Virus record (IMG/VR): IMGVR_UViG_3300027996_000097
Coordinates: 1-34,586 of that record
Length of the DNA stretch: 34,586 nucleotides
Reading direction: 5' to 3' (one strand)
Origin: a virus
This document shows, piece by piece, positions 32,901 through 34,586 of this stretch. Both the position numbers and the translations under genes were made by a program. Numbering within the stretch: position 1 is the first letter of the stretch; every line of letters starts with the position of its first letter. The notes below the pieces were generated by a model. It ran no database searches and had not been told where the DNA came from. It worked only from the letters and a program-made list of their open reading frames with translations.

Positions 32901-34586
32901 GCTCTTGCTCAACAAAATCCTTCTGTAATAGTTGATGGTAAAATAAATAAGGATAAAGTAAATGACTTAATAACAAATTATATTTACACTGAATCATTAA
33001 ATAGGTCTTATTTAACTGATATTTATGCCGGTCCAGCTATAGATAGAAAATCTGTTGCTGATGTAATGAAACGTATGGCTGGTTTAAATTCAGGCGGTAA
33101 GCTTATTCAAATAGATAAACCAGTTCATGTATTTGTTTTAGATACTTCAGGAGCAGATGGAAGAATTATGTCTGATTCTTTTTCATTTAACGGTTCACAT
33201 TTAGCAAACCATATTTCAAAACAAAGTGGTAGTACTGATGTAGTTGGTGTAAATATGAAAGATATGCTTTATCAAATTAGTAATGATGGTGGTCTTGATT
33301 TTTATAAAATGTCAACTTTAAATGTTACTGGTGAAATAGATGATAATTCATTAACTCAATTTACTGATTCTAATAATCTAACTGAAGGTTATAATGCAAT
33401 TGGAAATGCAATTTTGGAATTAGAAAAAGCTTTAGGTGATAATGCGTATGTTAAAATAATTGACGCAGATGTAGTTAAAGGAGATTTGTCTCAATATGAT
33501 AAAATTCCAATTAATGAATTTCTTGCAGATCCAGCAAAACAAAAAAATAGAAATACTCTCAAAGAATTTAAAAATTACAGAGTAGCATTTAATCTTAACA
33601 AAGATTTATCAAAAGTTCCATTAGCTAATCAAAATGTAATAATGTCTACACAATTAGCTAAAATTTTATTAAATCATGATGTATCAATTGAAGAAATTGA
33701 AAATTTTGAAAATGCATTAGTATCTGTATTAGATGATTCATTAAAACAAAATCAAACATTTAGTAAGTTAGAAAAAGTTAATAGATTATTAAATGAATTA
33801 ACTAAAGATTCAGAAGAAAATACAAAGTCAGAAATTATTGAAATTCTTTCTGAAATGAAACGATTAAATAGTGGAACTTTTGAAACTACTTATAGAATTG
33901 GAAATTATAATTATTCTCAATCTCAAGTAGCTAATTTAGGTTCTATAAATGAATCTGCTAACAAATTTGCTGATAATTTAATAACTAAACAAGAGTGGCA
34001 AGATATATTAAATAAACATGAAATGTCTGAAGAGATGTTTAATGAAGCCATGACTAATAATGTTATAAATAGATATAAAGGAAAAGATTTAGGCGAATTT
34101 GCAACAACAATTAAAACAAGTAAACAAGTTAGTGTATTATTAGATTCTTTTGATCATCCAAATTTAAAACCTATGGTTGAGCAATTTATATCAAGTAGGT
34201 TAACAAAACAGGGTATAAGAACTAATATGTCTGGTATGTATGCACATATGCTTCCAGATTTTACAGATAAACTTAAAGGTTATAAAGAAAATGGTTTAGA
34301 GCCAATGGAAATTGGTGTTCCATGGTCGTTATTTATACAAAAAAGACCAGGGGAATCTGATGAAAGTGCTAAAGGAAGAGCTGAAGAATTATTAAAAGAA
34401 AAACCAGAATTATTTAGAAATGTTGTTGTTCGTGTTCCCGCTTCAGGAGCTGTATCAAGTTTTGCTGGACAAGTTAAGTTTTTTGTTGATGGACATTCAA
34501 ATACAGCTATTGTTCCTAAATCATATATGGAAGCAGCAGATGCAGATAATGATGGAGATAAAGTCTTTGTATATAAAGCTGATTTA
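26916..34586 (+). CDS. Giant virion RNA polymerase polyprotein, 3' end outside window
   Basis: This frame is open for 2557 codons and continues past the window. Near the end, D2544-x-D2546-G-D2548 in EAADADNDGDKVFVY matches the catalytic D-x-D-G-D of multisubunit-type RNA polymerases and the single-chain virion polymerase of crAss-like phages (phi14:2 gp66). Upstream, R2506-V-P2508 and VDGHS align with the R-x-P and V-x-G steps before NADFDGD in bacterial beta-prime. GADGRIMSDSF (2079-2089) with K2131 may be part of the first double-psi barrel. Other parts, in order, are Gly/Ala-rich hydrophobic segments (107-142; glycine zipper 388-405), coiled coils (500-900), a GNAT-like stretch (915-990) and a zincin motif H1269-E-G-A-H1273 with E1316, E1317 or E1321 as possible third ligand. 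It would be packaged and ejected to transcribe early genes. Confidence 0.88.
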   Translation, partial: MGEYVKKPLQTSGGNPNQGAQGFTEDFRDRTPALIDADGKINLDREFLSGRSEMEQQMTSMGFDVGRLDLQEYDYANLYRDWNSADAREVPDFYDPFEAESYEFERWAITDMAAGLWNRGVAGMVSGLAQAPAIVGAAITGGEVDGFWDSWIQGANEMGEAMSIQQSDRSLIPMTSEINSSNLAYAIGDGLGFVADIFLGSKGVGSLVKAGSAINKVQRAQRLGSFLTGTVQMQKDLYQEGIRNGLNPGDAARVAIPTASIVSLSEGAALEMLGATISGQTLRGMSKSALAGEFKAMGKAFSKGGSGLTMSNFKKLAPKYAKSFGQKMKSVGAGAYKGATIEATQEFTQQYIEDFGKFAYDTWFAGEGKSKGKGKFGVDWDKTLEKAMVGALVGGIVGGMVSGGGSAIRGVEGNTTFAYVKDAIDNNKPGKIKRIINQVNRMGANGKVENAPEVIQAIKDMTRFSQSIKGLNIDSSTANFQLFQLNQIQQGFQEKFGKEFKTDPKTNYLIANAYRINEQKATMLTQAMNNEMQVLIQDKKPLTKDLNKFETKLNNYQKLFKQIQKGQINEEQLVKEIRKNESPTVTKWRQTVEAEMEKIKQSQLDNDGVSVNEQLDNLDAEKLNKKESTLEYVELPNNKKATKKAITDFEKIIAERDKMNTAAEKDSTVRDAFADKIENEYGMSLADLTELEKNWSIGEEIGSKRKEGSLKYVQPKTKETEESKTPKQENRVKELEQEIEDQKKIVSIVGPPKAGDITSTDANLKLKQLEKSLKIEKAAVAASERKEGTTPVFENEEIDGKFYRDNQEEIESRAKEIREDKEVNKIADAIKKSSKEEIEEAVQKLEKKDKKVKEESKAERIAKRDKKLFEDTQEAPGIPGKPKLDNIINDGNVTTGVYVNENGDVDIVISSTGTNQNYVGFYRVYEDGKPTNKFTSKMQVVDGKGFGKMIENAQKQLPKRHQWLETKSVSKDGLRVWNKAKQKGYKEVVDENGNIVTNEVALNQATKEGITGESIDYKDVVVSKSEADNIINELQEIYPGIETSTIKGGPGKVKIKIKLPVLEKSSQSKTDSKVESKTTEKVDSTKTEDKAPTDTKEETSLQEREKSKKDVEYNKLLNEENSITNKLKKVGLTGKERDGLRKRLKEIQKEKKETEFTDEDIDQDDMPFGYVPMSKEDKAKLDNQTENKKEQRTDLERDVQKEKLEANKIKNNPELYAKILNHFQKLFPNIPVQQLNNALWKNGPVTVAYINELGVTINTDEAFQNTLLHEGAHIIKEILGDNHPLIKAGMQFIKGTDYFKNAQVLYSDKSVAEQAEEALMEAIADNSLEKLKTKLEGTNLQKFVSWLKRFWNVAKRAIGLKKGKQSVEMLADMLAYEKAPYNADLGLFSEFKEQRSALHMQTVQEVQTAISLARLNYRLNPEEYLDPTTKNNLKYLVYNNLGLQVITDSFITRPNSINETLSSQTVTQIKEETDKEIRAQKLYYALKVENNQLWKLIETTTNQLSKKSLPTITDLEELVKTELKGNKDISESVRAIVTAIVDNDGYLYDSNEVYQNIARIADKSIDIKSFEKNLQEDETKGNDIAKKINLILNAFPTDAKNGILSELASLTTIEYRSLIKTHNVVDGQKVTQVLWKRVNKDRTVDDLFNRYAVNYKNANLNQLRLLSSQLKDIKKGFAIKRFVVDQDVNNAFFQNAKMFVEELVGDNFTNEEFKQFLNKQIKTAPTVEKKVQRLSYLFAASSKRDGTFTPGSFSKLLNDIKTQNKFDKKEFSGVLRNLAIAKKGDSISSNFVNQAGNNVTATKLGYWVNQFGKMFAYDNKFRNELLNSTLYKANPVLKEWAKSKEIPEWFIHDAFENTGFSGAIEHNNATINDIVLNNFFYYSQNKSNQKSYAQSIGVTGDRGHLTYFKVPKYSQEQLINEYKIRAKLDEALLNRKIRDKGVSPKSLVNQFNKLSLNQAVIFDGKVEVYIDLSQTRVQKRVDNLYKLLETSGTLEALAQQNPSVIVDGKINKDKVNDLITNYIYTESLNRSYLTDIYAGPAIDRKSVADVMKRMAGLNSGGKLIQIDKPVHVFVLDTSGADGRIMSDSFSFNGSHLANHISKQSGSTDVVGVNMKDMLYQISNDGGLDFYKMSTLNVTGEIDDNSLTQFTDSNNLTEGYNAIGNAILELEKALGDNAYVKIIDADVVKGDLSQYDKIPINEFLADPAKQKNRNTLKEFKNYRVAFNLNKDLSKVPLANQNVIMSTQLAKILLNHDVSIEEIENFENALVSVLDDSLKQNQTFSKLEKVNRLLNELTKDSEENTKSEIIEILSEMKRLNSGTFETTYRIGNYNYSQSQVANLGSINESANKFADNLITKQEWQDILNKHEMSEEMFNEAMTNNVINRYKGKDLGEFATTIKTSKQVSVLLDSFDHPNLKPMVEQFISSRLTKQGIRTNMSGMYAHMLPDFTDKLKGYKENGLEPMEIGVPWSLFIQKRPGESDESAKGRAEELLKEKPELFRNVVVRVPASGAVSSFAGQVKFFVDGHSNTAIVPKSYMEAADADNDGDKVFVYKADL

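Noticed and set aside
4459-34586. Possible stop-codon recoding (TAG or TGA), known in some Crassvirales
   Set aside because: TerL ends at TAG and the portal ATG follows 2 nt later. TGA ends the gene before TerL, and other long frames end at TAA with tight spacing. No gene needs read-through.

Overview
The window is about 34.6 kb of AT-rich DNA from a tailed phage. It looks like a crAss-like phage (order Crassvirales) infecting a member of the Bacteroidota. The rightward genes run in the order typical of that group: large terminase, portal, scaffold-like protein, major capsid protein, a cluster of neck/ring proteins, a very long muzzle-type tail protein, two large ejected-cargo-type proteins, a smaller one, and an enormous open frame. 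That frame reaches a multisubunit-type RNA polymerase active site (D-x-D-G-D) only about 30 bases before the window ends. Weak Shine-Dalgarno signals, A/T-rich leaders and one clean TTG-N20-TATATTTG promoter fit a Bacteroidota host. TAA, TAG and TGA all act as stops, so I see no stop-codon recoding here. No tRNA, rRNA, CRISPR array, integrase or insertion sequence was seen.

Layout. (1) Positions 1-2144 hold six small leftward genes, the first cut by the window edge. They are separated by a family of short hairpins with variable stems, a near-constant loop and a near-constant A/T-rich leader before the next ATG. Several of the proteins are acidic or cysteine-rich; one ends in an SSB-like acidic tip. 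A multi-hairpin element lies at 796-865. (2) Positions 2145-2960 form the junction between leftward and rightward genes. It has a non-coding stretch with inverted repeats and G-rich direct repeats, one leftward ORF of odd base composition, and the intergenic gap before the rightward block. (3) Positions 2961-4462 are five small overlapping rightward genes: a mini zincin, two unknowns, a cysteine-rich protein and a candidate small terminase or terminase helper. (4) Positions 4459-12834 are packaging and capsid genes: TerL, portal, scaffold-like, MCP, a conserved post-MCP protein, a connector-like protein and a SAP/Rho-N-like basic protein. (5) Positions 12860-20429 are neck, ring and muzzle genes, with a Rho-independent terminator at 13589-13617. 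(6) Positions 20431-34586 are probable virion cargo, ending in the open RNA polymerase gene.

How it fits together. TerL and portal package DNA into a capsid built from the MCP with the scaffold-like protein. Ring and muzzle proteins form the tail. The large cargo proteins and the virion RNA polymerase would be packaged and ejected with the genome so that early phage genes can be transcribed. The polymerase here appears fused behind about 2,000 residues. These include hydrophobic glycine-rich segments, a GNAT-like region, a zincin-like HEGAH motif and long coiled regions. The leftward hairpin-punctuated operon is the least explained part. Every non-Watson-Crick pair in its hairpins is a G-U wobble on the leftward transcript, which points to a selected RNA element.
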